DNA of 5,407 nt from Acidobacteriota bacterium (GTDB lineage Bacteria > Acidobacteriota > Blastocatellia > Pyrinomonadales > Pyrinomonadaceae), in the NCBI GenBank assembly GCA_003222835.1, contig QHXE01000466.1, positions 1 to 5,407 of the forward strand, written 5' to 3'. Of this stretch, positions 5,317-5,407 are shown in pieces (position 1 is the stretch's first letter; each line of letters begins with the position of its first letter). Made by a program: the position numbers and the translations under genes. The notes beneath the pieces were generated by a model. That model saw only the letters and a list, made by a program, of their open reading frames with translations, was not told the DNA's origin and ran no database searches.

Positions 5317-5407
5317 ATGGATAGCGTCACGTTTAGTTTCCGCTCCGAATGGCTGAAGTCTCTTGGGATTGGTTTACTCGTTATTCTGGCCATGGCGTTA
5401 CCGGCTC
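5317..5407 (+). CDS. Start of a truncated exported or membrane protein
   Basis: Only the first 30 codons are in the window. They read MDSVTFSFRSEWLKSLG followed by a hydrophobic run IGLLVILAMALPA that reaches the window end. The basic residues (R9, K14) before the hydrophobic segment fit a Sec signal peptide or a first membrane helix. The start is well supported by AGGAGA six bases upstream. A possible promoter about 190 bases upstream could serve it. The family and function cannot be told from this fragment. Confidence 0.75.
   Translation, partial: MDSVTFSFRSEWLKSLGIGLLVILAMALPA

Overview
The window looks like chromosomal DNA of a Gram-negative bacterium of moderate GC content. The mix of genes suggests an Acidobacteriota-type soil bacterium (Blastocatellia/Pyrinomonadales would fit): a System I cytochrome c maturation gene, a secreted PPC-like protein with a long Lys/Pro/Ala-rich linker, short dispersed hairpin repeats, and few strong Shine-Dalgarno sites. 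This assignment is inference; no rRNA or marker gene is present. No insertion sequence, tRNA, CRISPR array or phage gene was seen.

Layout. (1) 21-890 encodes CcmI, the two-helix TPR subunit of the cytochrome c haem-ligation complex, probably the last gene of a ccm operon that starts upstream of the window. (2) 891-1363 is a repeat island around one small DUF1059-like gene (995-1180). Upstream lies an inverted pair of 24-nt hairpin repeats (897-920, 953-976). Downstream lies a 158-nt composite inverted repeat (1184-1341) in which each arm joins a 31-nt GC-rich block to a copy of the same hairpin. (3) 1364-2983 holds three co-directional genes 12 and 15 nt apart: a membrane-anchored TPR protein, a four-helix membrane protein and a RimJ/RimL-type GNAT acetyltransferase; they probably form one operon. 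(4) 3096-4202, on the minus strand and convergent with the GNAT gene, encodes an exported PPC-like protein. (5) 4382-5029, divergent from it, encodes a complete chloramphenicol-acetyltransferase (CAT) family protein with the HHxxxDG active site. (6) 5030-5316 is non-coding, with a plausible sigma-70 promoter and a predicted stem-loop leader before the start of a truncated membrane or exported protein (5317 to the window end).

How the genes relate. CcmI and the next large gene (1364-1975) are both membrane-anchored TPR proteins that put their TPR domain after a Pro-rich spacer, so the second could be a relative or partner of CcmI, but the repeat island separates their transcription units. The other genes show no shared pathway. 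The most notable unexplained structure is the MITE/REP-like repeat family around the DUF1059 gene. The CAT homologue is also worth attention: the catalytic His and Asp are kept, but two residues important in classical CATs appear substituted.
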